Assembly: GCA_032622095.1 (NCBI GenBank)
Contig: CP136069.1
Span: 106,792,278-106,856,277 of the forward strand
DNA from: Siphonodentalium dalli
Taxonomy: Eukaryota > Mollusca > Scaphopoda > Gadilida > Siphonodentaliidae
DNA: 64,000 bases
Reading direction: 5' to 3'
Numbering within the stretch: the stretch's first letter is position 1; every line of letters starts with the position of its first letter. The notes beneath the pieces were generated by a model. The model ran no database searches, was not told where the DNA came from, and saw only the letters and a list, made by a program, of their open reading frames with translations. This document shows, piece after piece, positions 1 through 14,314 of the stretch. Both the position numbers and the translations under genes were made by a program.

Positions 1-211
1 ATCCCCACCACGCACATATATAGGTATCCCCACCACATACATATATAGGTATCCCCACCACATACATCTATAGGTATCCCCACCACATATATATATAGGT
101 ATCCCCACCACACACATATATAGGTATCCCCACCACATACATAAATAGGTATCACCACCACACACATATAGGTATTCCCGCCACATACATATAGGTATCC
201 CCACCACACAC

Positions 212-1408
212 ATATAGGTATCCCCACCACACACATCTATAGGTATCACCACCACATACATATATAGGTATCCCCAACACTTACATATATAGGTATCCCC
301 ACCACATACATATATAGGTATCCCCACCACATACATATATAGGTATCCCCACCACATACATCTATAGGTATCCCCACCACGAACATATATAGGTATCCCC
401 ACCACATACATATATAGGTATCCCCACCACATGCATATATAGCTATCCCCACCGCATACATATATAGGTATCACCGCCACATACATATATAGGTATCCCC
501 ACCACATACATATATAGGTATCCCCGCCACACACATATATAGGTATTCCCACCCCACACATATATAGGTATCACCACCACACACATATATAGGTATCCCT
601 GCCACATACATATGTAGGTATCCCCCACATACATATATAGGTATCACCACCACACACATATATAGGTATCCCCTCCACATACATATATAGGTATCCCATC
701 ACATACATATATAGGTATCCCCACCACATATATATAGGTATCCCCACCACATACATATATATGTATCCCCATCACAAACATCTATATGTATCCCCACCAT
801 ACACATATATAGGTATCCCCACCACATACATATATAGGAATCCCCACCACGCACATATATAGGTATCCCCACGACATACATATATAGGTATCCCCACCAC
901 CTACATCTATAGGTATCCCCACCACATACATATATAGGTATCCCCACCACATACATCTATAGGTATCACCGCCACATACATCTATAGGTATCCCCACCAC
1001 ATACATATATAGGTATCCCCGCCACACACATATATAGGTATCCCCACCACACACATATATTGGTATCACCACCACATACATCTATAGGTATCCCCACCAT
1101 ACACATCTATAGGTATCCCCACCACACATATATATATAGGTATCCCCACCATACACATCTATATGTATCACCGCCACACACATATATAGGTAACCCCACC
1201 ACATACATCTATTGGTATCCCCACCATACACATCTATAGGTATCCCCACCATACACATATATATGTATCACCGCCACACTCATATATAGGTATCCGCACC
1301 ACATTCATCTATAGGTATCACCAACACATACATATATAGGTATCCCCACCACATACACCTATAGGTATCCCCACCACACACATCTATATGTATCACCACC
1401 ACATACAT
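212..1408. repeat. 1.2-kb higher-order repeat, copy 1
   Basis: This block of about 48 units recurs immediately downstream with an offset of 1,197 bp, rising to 1,198 after a one-base C insertion near 2,014-2,018 in copy 2. Shared rare variants prove the pairing: the AACACTTACAT unit near 270, the TAGCTATCC unit near 430, the CCCACATAC short unit near 625 and the TCCGCACCACATTC unit near 1,290. Sequence before about 212 does not match the sequence before copy 2, which sets the left boundary. Confidence 0.9.
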
Positions 1409-2628
1409 ATATAGGTATCCCCACCACACACATCTATAGGTATCACCACCACATACATATATAGGTATCCCCAACACTTACATATATAGTTATCCCCACC
1501 ACATACATATATAGGTATCCCCACCACATACATATATAGGTATCCCCACCACATACATCTATAGGTATCCCCACCACGAACATATATAGGTATCCCCACC
1601 ACATACATATATAGGTATCCCCACCACATGCATATATAGCTATCCCCACCGCATACATATATAGGTATCACCGCCACATACATCTATAGGTATCCCCACC
1701 ACATACATATATAGGTATCCCCGCCACACACATATATAGGTATTCCCAACCCACACATATATAGGTATCACCACCACACACATATATAGGTATCCCTGCC
1801 ACATACATATGTAGGTATCCCCCACATACATATATAGGTATCACCACCACACACATATATAGGTATCCCCTCCACATACATATATAGGTATCCCATCACA
1901 TACATATATAGGTATCCCCACCACATATATATAGGTATCCCCACCACATACATATATATGTATCCCCATCACAAACATCTATATGTATCCCGACCATACA
2001 CATATATAGGTATCCCCCACCACATACATATATAGGAATCCCCACCACGCACATATATAGGTATCCCCACGACATACATATATAGGTATCCCCACCACCT
2101 ACATCTATAGGTATCCCCACCACATACATATATAGGTATCCCCACCACATACATCTATAGGTATCACCGCCACATACATCTATAGGTATCCCCACCACAT
2201 ACATATATAGGTATCCCCGCCACACACATATATAGGTATCCCCACCACACACGTATATTGGTATCACCACCACATACATCTATAGGTATCCCCACCATAC
2301 ACATCTATAGGTATCCCCACCACACATATATATATAGGTATCCCCACCATACACATCTATATGTATCACCGCCACACACATATATAGGTAACCCCACCAC
2401 ATACATCTATTGGTATCCCCACCATACACATCTATAGGTATCCCCACCATACACATATATATGTATCACCGCCACACTCATATATAGGTATCCGCACCAC
2501 ATTCATCTATAGGTATCACCAACACATACATATATAGGTATCCCCACCACATACATCTATAGGTATCCCCACCACACACATCTATATGTATCACCACCAC
2601 ATACATATATAGGTATCCCCACCACACA
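1409..2628. repeat. 1.2-kb higher-order repeat, copy 2
   Basis: Near-identical tandem copy of 212-1,408. By eye only about ten differences separate the two, including an extra C at 2,014-2,018 and ACACCT versus ACATCT at 1,357 versus 2,555. Neighbouring 25-bp units inside one copy differ from each other far more than this. Homology to copy 1 ends near 2,628, where this copy continues with TATATAGG while copy 1 has TCTATAGG. Confidence 0.9.
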
Positions 2629-2639
2629 CATATATAGGT

Positions 2640-3210
2640 ATCCCCACGACATACATATATAGGTATCCCCACCACACACATATAGGTATCCTCACCACAC
2701 ACATATATAGGTATCCTCACCACACACATATATAGGTATCCCCGTCATATACATCTATAGGTATCACCACCACATACATCTATAGGTATCACCACCACAT
2801 ACATCTATAGATATCCCCACCACATACATATATAGGTATCCCCACCACATACATCTATAGGTATCCCCGCCACACACATCTATAGGTATCCTCACCACAC
2901 ACATATATAGGTATCCCCACCACATACATATATAGGTATCCCCACCACACACATATATAGGTATCCCCACCACACACATATATAGGTATCCCCACCACAT
3001 ACATCTATAGGTATCCCCACCACAAACATATAGGTATACCCGCCACACACATCTATAGGTATCACCATCACATACATCTATAGGTATCACCACCACATAC
3101 ATCTATAGGTATCTCCACCACATACATATATAGGTATCCCCACCACATACATCTATATGTATCCCCGCCACACACATCTATAGGTATCCTCACCACACAC
3201 ATATATAGGT
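2640..3210. repeat. 0.57-kb module S, first copy
   Basis: This module starts at a CCCCACGAC unit, then runs through the short CACATATAGG unit, two TCCTCACC units, a TCCCCGTCA unit and a ladder of TCACCACC units. Further copies begin near 4,492 (offset 1,852), 5,286 (offset 796 from the second) and 8,269 (offset 2,983). The CCCCGTCA variant at 2,741, 4,591, 5,388 and 8,371 is the clearest shared marker. Confidence 0.8.
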
Positions 3211-4128
3211 ATCCCCACCACAAACATCTATAGGAATACCCGCCACACACATCTATAGGTATTACCACCACATACATCTATAGGTATCACCACCACATAC
3301 ATCTATAGGTATACATACCACATACATCTATAGGTATCCCCACCACACACATCTATAGGTATCCTCACCACACACATATATAGGTATCCCCACCACATAC
3401 ATATATAGGTATCCCCAACACACACATATATAGGTATCACCACCACATACATATATATGTATCCCTACCACATACATCTATAGGTAACCCCACCACATAC
3501 ATATATAGGTATCCCCACCACATACATCTATAGGTATCCCCACCACACACATATATATGTATCAACACCACACACATATATAGGTATCACCACCACATAC
3601 ATCTATAGGTATCCCCACCACATACATCTATGGGTATTCCCGACACATACATATATAGGTATCCCCACCACACACATATATAGGTATCCCCACCACATAC
3701 ATATATAGGTATCCTCGACACATACATATATAGGTATCACCACCACACACATATATACGTATCACCACCACACACATCTATATGAATCACCACCACATAC
3801 ATATATAGGTATTCCCACCACATACATATATAGGTATCCCCACCACATACATCTATGGGTATCCCCGCCAGACACATCTATAGGTATCACCACCACACAC
3901 ATCTATAGGTATCACCACCACATACATAATTATATAGGTACCCCACCACATACATATATAGGTATCCACACCACATACATATATAGGTATCCCCGCCACA
4001 CACATATATAGGTATCACCACCACATATATATATAGGTATCCCCACCACATACATCTATATGTCTCTCCACCACACACATCTATAGTATCACCACCACAT
4101 ACATCTATAGGTATCCCCACCACACACA

Positions 4129-4365
4129 TCTATAGGTATCCCCACCATACACATCTATAGGTATCCCCACCACACATATATATATATAGGTATCCCCACC
4201 ATACACATCTATATGTATCACCGCCACACACATATATAGGTAACCCCACCACATACATCTATTGGTATCCCCACCATACACATCTATAGGTATCCCCACC
4301 ATACACATCTATATGTATCACCGCCACACTCATATATAGGTATCCGCACCACATACATCAATAGG
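4129..4365. repeat. Partial third copy of the end of the 1.2-kb repeat
   Basis: The ordered variant string of the 1.2-kb block end recurs here. It comprises the TATATATATA-extended unit, the TAACCCC unit, the CTATTGGTATCC unit and the CCGCCACACTC unit, as at about 1,081-1,300 and 2,279-2,500. The TA-extended unit has grown further in this copy. Shorter pieces of the same string reappear near 5,060-5,150 and 8,043-8,133. Confidence 0.75.
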
Positions 4366-4499
4366 TATCACCACCACATACATATATAGGTATCCCCACC
4401 ACATACATCTATATGTATCACCGCCACACTCATATATAGGTATCCGCACCACATACATCAATAGGTATCACCACCACATACATATATAGGTATCCCCAC
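4315..4499. repeat. Exact 100-bp (four-unit) local tandem duplication
   Basis: The four-unit string starting GTATCACCGCCACACTC at 4,315 is repeated exactly 100 bp later at 4,415. The match continues until about 4,499, where CCCCACCAC is replaced by CCCCACGAC. The rare TCCGCACC and CATCAATAGG units occur in both copies, so this is a young duplication by an integral number of monomers. Confidence 0.85.
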
Positions 4500-5062
4500 G
4501 ACATACATATATAGGTATCCCCACCACACACATATAGGTATCCTCACCACACACATATATAGGTATCCTCACCACACACATATATAGGTATCCCCGTCAC
4601 ATACATCTATAGGTATCACCACCACATACATCTATAGGTATCACCACCACATACATCTATATATATCCCCACCACATACATATATAGGTATCCCCACCAC
4701 ATACATATATAGGTATCCCCGCCACACACATCTATAGGTATACTCACCACACACATATATAGGTATCCCCACCACATACATCTATAGGTATCCCCACCAC
4801 ACACATATATAGGTATCCCCACCACACACATATATAGGTATCCCCACCACATACATCTATAGGTATCCCCACCACACACATATAGGTATACCCGCCACAC
4901 ACATCTATAGGTATCACCACCACATACATCTATAGGTATCACCACCACATACATCTATAGGTATCTCCACCACATACATATAAAGGTATCCCCACCACAT
5001 ACATCTATAGGTATCCCCGCCACACACATCTATAGGTATCCTCATCACACACATATATAGGT
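4492..5062. repeat. 0.57-kb module S, second copy
   Basis: Same ordered unit variants as 2,640-3,210, with TATATATCCCC near 4,662 in place of TATAGATATCCCC. Homology with the next copy ends near 5,062, at the transition to the TAACCCC unit. The right half of this copy lies inside the first 2.98-kb block. Confidence 0.75.
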
Positions 5063-7832
5063 AACCCCACCACATACATCTATTGGTATCCCCACCATAC
5101 ACATCTATATGTATCACCGCCACACTCATATATAGGTATCCGCACCACATACATCTATAGGTATCACCACCACATACATATATAGGTATCCCCACCACAT
5201 ACATCTATAGGTATCCCCACCACACACATCTATATGTATCACCACCACATACATATATAGGTATCCCCACCACACACATATATAGGTATCCCCACGACAT
5301 ACATATATAGGTATCCCCACCAAACACATATAGGTATCCTCACCACACACATATATAGGTATCCTCACCACACACATATATAGGTATCCCCGTCACATAC
5401 ATCTATAGGTATCACCACCACATACATCTATAGGTATCACCACCACATACATCTATAGATATCCCCACCACATACATATATAGGTATCCCCACCACATAC
5501 ATCTATAGGTATCCCCGCCACACACATCTATAGGTATCCTCACCACACACATATATAGGTATCCCCACCACATACATCTATAGGTATCCCCACCACACAC
5601 ATATATAGGTATCCCCACCACACACATATATAGGTATCCCCACCACATACATCTATAGGTATCCCCACCACACACATATAGGTATACCCGCCACACACAT
5701 ATATAGGTATCACCAACACATACATCTATAGGTATCACCACCACATACATCTATAGGTATCTCCACCACATACATATATAGGTATCCCCACCACATACAT
5801 CTATAGGTATCCCCGCCACACACATCTATAGGTATCCTCACCACACACATATATAGGTATCCCCACCACATACATCTATATGTATCCCCACCACACACAT
5901 CTATAGGTATTACCACCACATACATCTATAGGTATCACCACCACATACATCTATAGGTATACATACCACATACATCTATAGGTATCACCACCACATACAT
6001 CTATAGGTATCCTCACCACACACATATATAGGTATCCCCGCCACATACATATATAGGTATCCCCACCACATACATCTATAGGTATCACCACCACATACAT
6101 ATATTTGTATCCCTACCACATACATCTATTGGTAAACCCACCACATACATATATAGGTATCCCCACCACATATATCTATAGGTATCCCCACCACACACAT
6201 ATATATGTATCAACACCACACACATATATAGGTATCACCACCACATACATCTATAGGTATCCCCACCACATACATCTATGGGTATTCCCGACACATACAT
6301 ATATAGGTATCCCCACCACACACATATATAGGTATCCCCACCACATACATATATAGGTATCCTCGCCACACACATCTATAGGTATCACCACCACACACAT
6401 ATATACGTATCACCACCACACACATCTATATGAATCACCACCACATACATATATAGGTATTCCCAACACATACATATATAGGTATCCCCACCTCATACAT
6501 CTATAGGTATCCCCGCCAGACACATCTATAGGTATCACCACCACACACATCTATAGGTATCACCACCACATACATATATAGGTACCCCACCACATGCATA
6601 TATAGGTATCCACACCACATACATATATAGGTATCCCCGCCACACACATATATAGGTATCACCACCGCATATATATATAGGTATCCCCACCACATACATC
6701 TATATGTCTCTCCACCACACACATCTATAGTATCCCCACCACACACATCTATAGGTATCCCCGCCACACACATATATAGGTATCCCCACCCCATATATAT
6801 ATAGGTATCCCCACCACATACATCTATAGGTATCCCCACCACATACATATATAGGTATCACCACCACATTCATATATAGGTATCCCCGCCACATACATAT
6901 ATAGGTATCCTCACCACATACATATATAGGTATCCTCACCACACATCTATAGGTATCCTCACCATACACATATATAGGTATCCCCACCACATACATATAT
7001 AGGTATCCCCGCCACACACATATATAGGTATCCCCACCACACACATATATAGATATCCCCACCACACACATATATAGGTATCACCACCACATACATATAT
7101 AGGTATCCCAACCACATACATATATAGGTATCCCCACCACATACATATATAGGTATCCCCACGACATACATATATAGGTATCCCCACCACATACATATAT
7201 AGGTATCACCACCACACACATCTATAGGTATCCCCACCACATACATCTATATGTATCCCCACCACAAACATCTATAGATATCCCCACCACATACATATAT
7301 AGGTATCCCCACCACATACATATATAGGTATCCCCACCACATACATATAAAGGTATCACCACCACACACATATATAGGTATCCCCACCCATACATCTATA
7401 GGTATCCCCACCAGATACATCTATAGGTATCCCCACAACATACATATATAGGTATCCCCACCACACATCTATAGGTATCACCACCACATACATATATATG
7501 TATCACCACCACACACATATAGGTATCCCCACCACACACATATATAGGTATCCCCACCACACACAAATATAGGTATCCCCACCACATACATATATAGGTC
7601 TCCCCACCACATACATCTAGAGGTATCCCCACCACACACATCTATATGTATCCCCACCACACACATATATAGGTATCCCCACCACATACATCTATATGTA
7701 TCCCCACCACACACATATATAGGTATCCCCACCACATACATCTATAGGTATCCCCACCACATACATCTATAGGTATCCCCACCACACACATATAGGTATC
7801 CCCGCCACACACATCTATAGGTATCACCTCCA
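4850..7832. repeat. 2.98-kb higher-order repeat, copy 1
   Basis: The variant string beginning at GGTATACCCGCC near 4,886 recurs 2,983 bp downstream, near 7,869. The same offset holds through the TTTGTATCCC unit (6,104 and 9,087), the CTATGGGTATTCCCG unit (6,278 and 9,261), the CGTATCACC unit (6,405 and 9,388) and the CCCATAC short unit. After about 7,390 the offset is 2,978, because small indels near 9,660-9,740 changed the second copy. Confidence 0.88.
5286..5858. repeat. 0.57-kb module S, third copy
   Basis: This copy lies 796 bp after the second and carries a private CCCCACCAAACAC unit near 5,320. That private change is also in the fourth copy at 8,269-8,841, so the fourth derives from this one through the 2.98-kb duplication. 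Confidence 0.75.
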
Positions 7833-10830
7833 CATACATCTATAGGTATCCCCACCACACACATATAGGTATACCCGCCACACACATCTATAGGTATCAC
7901 CACCACATACATCTATAGGTATCACCACCACATACATCTATAGGTATCTCCACCACATACATATAAAGGTATCCCCACCACATACATCTATAGGTATCCC
8001 CGCCACACACATCTATAGGTATCCTCATCACACACATATATAGGTAACCCCACCACATACATCTATTGGTATCCCCACCATACACATCTATATGTATCAC
8101 CGCCACACTCATATATAGGTATCCGCACCACATACATCTATAGGTATCACCACCACATACATATATAGGTATCCCCACCACATACATCTATAGGTATCCC
8201 CACCACACACATCTATATGTATCACCACCACATACATATATAGGTATCCCCACCACACACATATATAGGTATCCCCACGACATACATATATAGGTATCCC
8301 CACCAAACACATATAGGTATCCTCACCACACACATATATAGGTATCCTCACCACACACATATATAGGTATCCCCGTCACATACATCTATAGGTATCACCA
8401 CCACATACATCTATAGGTATCACCACCACATACATCTATAGATATCCCCACCACATACATATATAGGTATCCCCACCACATACATCTATAGGTATCCCCG
8501 CCACACACATCTATAGGTATCCTCACCACACACATATATAGGTATCCCCACCACATACATCTATAGGTATCCCCACCACACACATATATAGGTATCCCCA
8601 CCACACACATATATAGGTATCCCCACCACATACATCTATAGGTATCCCCACCACACACATATAGGTATACCCGCCACACACATATATAGGTATCACCAAC
8701 ACATACATCTATAGGTATCACCACCACATACATCTATAGGTATCTCCACCACATACATATATAGGTATCCCCACCACATACATCTATAGGTATCCCCGCC
8801 ACACACATCTATAGGTATCCTCACCACACACATATATAGGTATCCCCACCACATACATCTATAGGTATCCCCACCACACACATCTATAGGTATTACCACC
8901 ACATACATCTATAGGTATCACCACCACATACATCTATAGGTATACATACCACATACATCTATAGGTATCACCACCACATACATCTATAGGTATCCTCACC
9001 ACACACATATATAGGTATCCCCACCACATACATATATAGGTATCCCCACCACATACATCTATAGGTATCACCACCACATACATATATTTGTATCCCTACC
9101 ACATACATCTATTGGTAACCCCACCACATACATATATAGGTATCCTCACCACATATATCTATAGGTATCCCCACCACACACATATATATGTATCAACACC
9201 ACACACATATATAGGTATCACCACCACATACATCTATAGGTATCCCCACCACATACATCTATGGGTATTCCCGACACATACATATATAGGTATCCCCACC
9301 ACACACATATATAGGTATCCCCACCACATACATATATAGGTATCCTCGCCACACACATCTATAGGTATCACCACCACACACATATATACGTATCACCACC
9401 ACACACATCTATATGAATCACCACCACATACATATATAGGTATTCCCAACACATACATATATAGGTATCCCCACCTCATACATCTATAGGTATCCCCGCC
9501 AGACACATCTATATGTATCACCACCACACACATCTATAGGTATCACCACCACATACATATATAGGTACCCCACCACATACATATATAGGTATCCACACCA
9601 CATACATATATAGGTATCCCCGCCACACACATATATAGGTATCACCACCGCATATATATATAGGTATCCCCACCGCATATATATATATGTCTCTCCACCA
9701 CACACATCTATATGTCTCTCCACCACACACATCTATAGTATCCCCACCACACACATATATAGGTATCCCCACCCCATATATATATAGGTATCCCCACCAC
9801 ATACATCTATAGGTATCCCCACCACATACATATATAGGTATCACCACCACATTCATATATAGGTATCCCCGCCACATACATATATAGGTATCCTCACCAC
9901 ATACATATATAGGTATCCTCACCACACATCTATAGGTATCCTCACCACACATCTATAGGTATCCCCACCACATACATATATAGGTATCCCCGCCACACAC
10001 ATATATAGGTATCCCCACCACACACATATATAGATATCCCCACCACACACATATATAGGTATCACCACACACATATATAGGTATCCCAACCACATACATA
10101 TATAGGTATCCCCACCACATACATATATAGGTATCCCCACGACATACATATATAGGTATCCCCACCACATACATATATAGGTATCACCACCGCACACATC
10201 TATAGGTATCCCCACCACATACATCTATATGTATCCCCACCACAAACATCTATAGATATCCCCACCACATACATATATAGGTATCCCCACCACATACATA
10301 TATAGGTATCCCCACCACATACATATAAAGGTATCACCACCACACACATATATAGGTATCCCCACCCATACATCTATAGGTATCCCCACCAGATACATCT
10401 ATAGGTATCCCCACAACATACATATATAGGTATCCCCACCACACATCTATAGGTATCACCACCACATACATATATATGTATCACCACCACACACATATAG
10501 GTATCCCCACCACACACATATATAGGTATCCCCACCACACACAAATATAGGTATCCCCACCACATACATATATAGGTCTCCCCACCACATACATCTAGAG
10601 GTATCCCCACCACACACATCTATATGTATCCCCACCACACACATATATAGGTATCCCCACCACATACATCTATATGTATCCCCACCACACACATATATAG
10701 GTATCCCCACCACATACATCTATAGGTATCCCCACCACATACATCTATAGGTATCCCCACCACACACATATAGGTATCCCCGCCACACACATCTATAGGT
10801 ATCACCTCCACATACATCTATAGGTATCCC
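7833..10830. repeat. 2.98-kb higher-order repeat, copy 2
   Basis: Tandem copy of 4,850-7,832. It differs by a local rearrangement near 9,650-9,740, where a TCTCTCCACC unit is doubled and units rich in TATATATATA appear. One unit near 9,945 has also changed. The copy includes the fourth 0.57-kb module S at about 8,269-8,841. Its match to copy 1 ends near 10,830, where it continues with CATACATC units instead of the GGTATACCCGCC unit. Confidence 0.88.
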
Positions 10831-11742
10831 CACCACATACATCTATAGGTATCCCCACCACATACATCTATAGGTATCCCCACCACACACATATAGGTAT
10901 CCCCGCCACACACATCTATAGGTATCCCCACCACATTCATCTATAGGTGTCCCCACCGCACAAATATATAGGTATCACCACCACATACATATATAGGTAT
11001 CCCCGCCACAGACATATATAGGTATTCCCGCTACATACATATATAGGTATCCTCACCACACACATCTATAGGTATCCCCACCACACACATATATAGGTAT
11101 CCCCACCACACACATCTATAGGTATCCCCACCACATACATCTATAGGTATCCCCACCACACACATCTATAGGTATCCCCACCACACACATATATAGGTAT
11201 CACCACCACGTACATATATAGGTATCCCCGCCACACACATATATAGGTATCCCCACCACACACATATATATAGGTATCCCCGCCACACACATATATAGGT
11301 ATCCCAACCACATACATATATAGGTATCACCACCACATACATATATAGGTATCCTCACCTCACACATCTATAGGTATCCCCACCACACACATATATAGGT
11401 ATCCCCACCACACACATCTATAAGTATCCCCAACACATACATATATAGGTATCCCCACCACATACATATATAAGTATCCCCGCCACATACATATATAGGT
11501 ATCCCCACCACATACATATATAGGTATCCCCGCCACACACATATATAGGTATCCCCACCACACACATATATAGGTATCCCCACGAAACACATATATAGGT
11601 ATCCCCACCACATACATATATAGGTCTCCCCACCACATACATGTATAGGTATCCCCACCACATACATATATAGGTATCCCCGCCACACACATATATAGGT
11701 ATTCCCGCCACATACATATATAGGTATCCTCACCACACACAT
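10374..11742. repeat. 1.37-kb module XY, copy 1
   Basis: The module starts with a CCACCAGATACATC unit. It passes the CACAAATATAGG, CTAGAGGTATCC and TCACCTCCAC units, then the CACAGACATATATAGG unit near 11,010, and ends near the CATGTATAGG unit. The same string recurs at 12,946 (offset 2,572) and 15,510. Its first 0.45 kb (part X) also occurs at 7,396, 23,153, 26,764, about 29,388, 31,125 and 33,165. Confidence 0.85.
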
Positions 11743-12621
11743 CTACAGGTATCCCCACCACATACATATATAGGTATCACCACCACATACATATATAGGT
11801 ATCCCCACCACACACATATATAGGTATCCCCGCCACATACATATATAGGTATCACCACCATACACATATATAGGTATCCCCACCACACACATATATATAG
11901 GTATCCCCGCCACACACATATATAGGTATCCCCACCACATACATATATAGGTATCACCACCACATACATATATAGGTATCCTCACCACACACATCTATAG
12001 GTATCCCCACCACACACATATATAGGTATCCCCACCACACACATCTATAGGTATCCCCACCACATACATATATAGGTATCCCCACGACATACATATATAA
12101 GTATCCCCGCCACATACATATATAGGTATCCCCACCACATACATATATAGGTATCCCCACCACACACATATATAGGTATCCCCACCACACACATATATTG
12201 GTATCCCCACCACACACATATATAGGTATCCCCACCACATACATATATAGGTCTCCCCACCACATACATCTATAGGTATCCCCACCATACACATCAATAT
12301 GTATCACCGCCACACACATATATAGGTATCCCCACCACATACATCTATAGGTATCCCCACCATTCACATCTATAGGTATCCCCACCATACACATCTATAT
12401 GTATAACCGCCACACTCATATATAGGTATCCCCACCACATACATCTATAGGTATCACCACCACATACATATATAGGTATCCCCACCACATAAATCTATAG
12501 GTATCCCCACCACACACATCTATATGTATCACCACCACATACATATGTAGGTATCCCCACCACACACAGATATAGGTATCCCACCACATACATATATAGG
12601 TATCCCCACCACACACATATT

Positions 12622-12651
12622 GGTATCCTCACCACACACATAAATTATATA
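12622..12651. repeat. Diagnostic 30-bp unit variant (AAATTATATA insertion type), first of ten
   Basis: This unit reads GGTATCCTCACC, then ACACACATAAATTATATA, five bases longer than normal. By eye it recurs with the AAATTATATA core near 20,311, 22,973, 23,793, 26,459, 29,066, 30,821, 32,912, 38,191 and 41,623, and nowhere before 12.6 kb or after 41.7 kb. It marks one flavour of the 1.1-1.45 kb module of the central domain. Confidence 0.85.
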
Positions 12652-12945
12652 GGTATCCTCACCACACACATATATAGGTATCCCCGCCACATACATCTAT
12701 AGGTATCCCCACGACATACATATATAGGTATCCCCACCACATACATATATAGGTATCACCACCACACACATCTATAGGTATCCCAACCACATACATCTAT
12801 ATGTATCCCCACCACAAACATCTATAGATATCCCCACCACATACATATATAGGTATCCCCACCACATACATCTATAGGTATCCCCACCACATACATATAT
12901 AGGTATCACCACCACACACATATATAGGTATCCCCACCCATACAT

Positions 12946-14314
12946 CTATAGGTATCCCCACCAGATACATCTATAGGTATCCCCACCACATACATATATA
13001 GGTATCCCCACCACACATCTATAGGTATCACCACCACATACATATATAGGTATCACCACCACACACATATAGGTATCCCCACCACACACATATATAGGTA
13101 TCCCCACCACACACAAATATAGGTATCCCCACCACATACATATATAGGTCTCCCCACCACATACATCTAGAGGTATCCCCACCACACACATCTATATGTA
13201 TCCCCACCACACACATATATAGGTATCCCCACCACATACATCTATATGTATCCCCACCACACACATATATAGGTATCCCCACCACATACATCTATAGGTA
13301 TCCCCACCACATACATCTATAGGTATCCCCACCACACACATATAGGTATCCCCGCCACACACATCTATAGGTATCACCTCCACATACATCTATAGGTATC
13401 CCCACCACATACATCTATAGGTATCCCCACCACATACATCTATAGGTATCCCCACCACACACATATAGGTATCCCCGCCACACACATCTATAGGTATCCC
13501 CACCACATTCATCTATAGGTATCCCCACCACACAAATATATAGGTATCACCACCACATACATATATAGGTATCCCCGCCACAGACATATATAGGTATTCC
13601 CGCCACATACATATATAGGTATCCTCACCACACACATCTATAGGTATCCCCACCACACACATATATAGGTATCCCCACCACACAAATCTATAGGTATCCC
13701 CACCACATACATCTATAGGTATTCCCACCACACACATCTATAGGTATCCCCACCACACACATATATAGGTATCACCACCACGTACATATATAGGTATCCC
13801 CGCCACACACATATATAGGTATCCCCACCACACACATATATATAGGTATCACCGCCACACACATATATAGGTATCCCCACCACATACATATATAGGTATC
13901 ACCACCACATACATATATAGGTATCCTCACCACACACATCTATAGGTATCGCCACCACACACATATATAGGTATCCCCACCACACACATCTATAAGTATC
14001 CCCACCACATACATATAAAGGTATCCCCACCACATACATATATAAGTATCCCCGCCACATACATATATAGGTATCCCCACCACATACATATATAGGTATC
14101 CCCGCCACACACATATATAGGTATCCCCACCACACACATATATAGGTATCCCCACGAAACACATATATAGGTATCCCCACCACATACATATATAGGTCTC
14201 CCCACCACATACATGTATAGGTATCCCCACCACATACATATATAGGTATCCCCGCCACACACATATATAGGTATTCCCGCCACATACATATATAGGTATC
14301 CCCACCACACACAT
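12946..14314. repeat. 1.37-kb module XY, copy 2
   Basis: Offset of 2,572 bp from the first copy, with the same rare units in the same order, including CACAGACATAT near 13,579, the CACGTACATAT unit near 13,780 and the CACGAAACACAT unit near 14,153. After 14,300 it switches abruptly to a different block (the displaced copy of about 6.19 kb), so the tandem register is broken there. Confidence 0.83.

Noticed and set aside
6105-6356. Open frames of 83 codons on the + strand, at 6,105-6,356, 9,088-9,339 and 58,836-59,087
   Set aside because: They exist only because several successive units have lost the TATAGG-borne TAG through TTTG, ATTGG, TATATG or ATGGG variants. The first two are copies of each other through the 2.98-kb duplication. 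No coding features are visible.
12641-12651. The AAATTATATA segment as a transposon or target-site footprint
   Set aside because: It adds only five bases to a unit and has no terminal repeats or target duplication. All ten copies are explained by HOR duplication of one original event.
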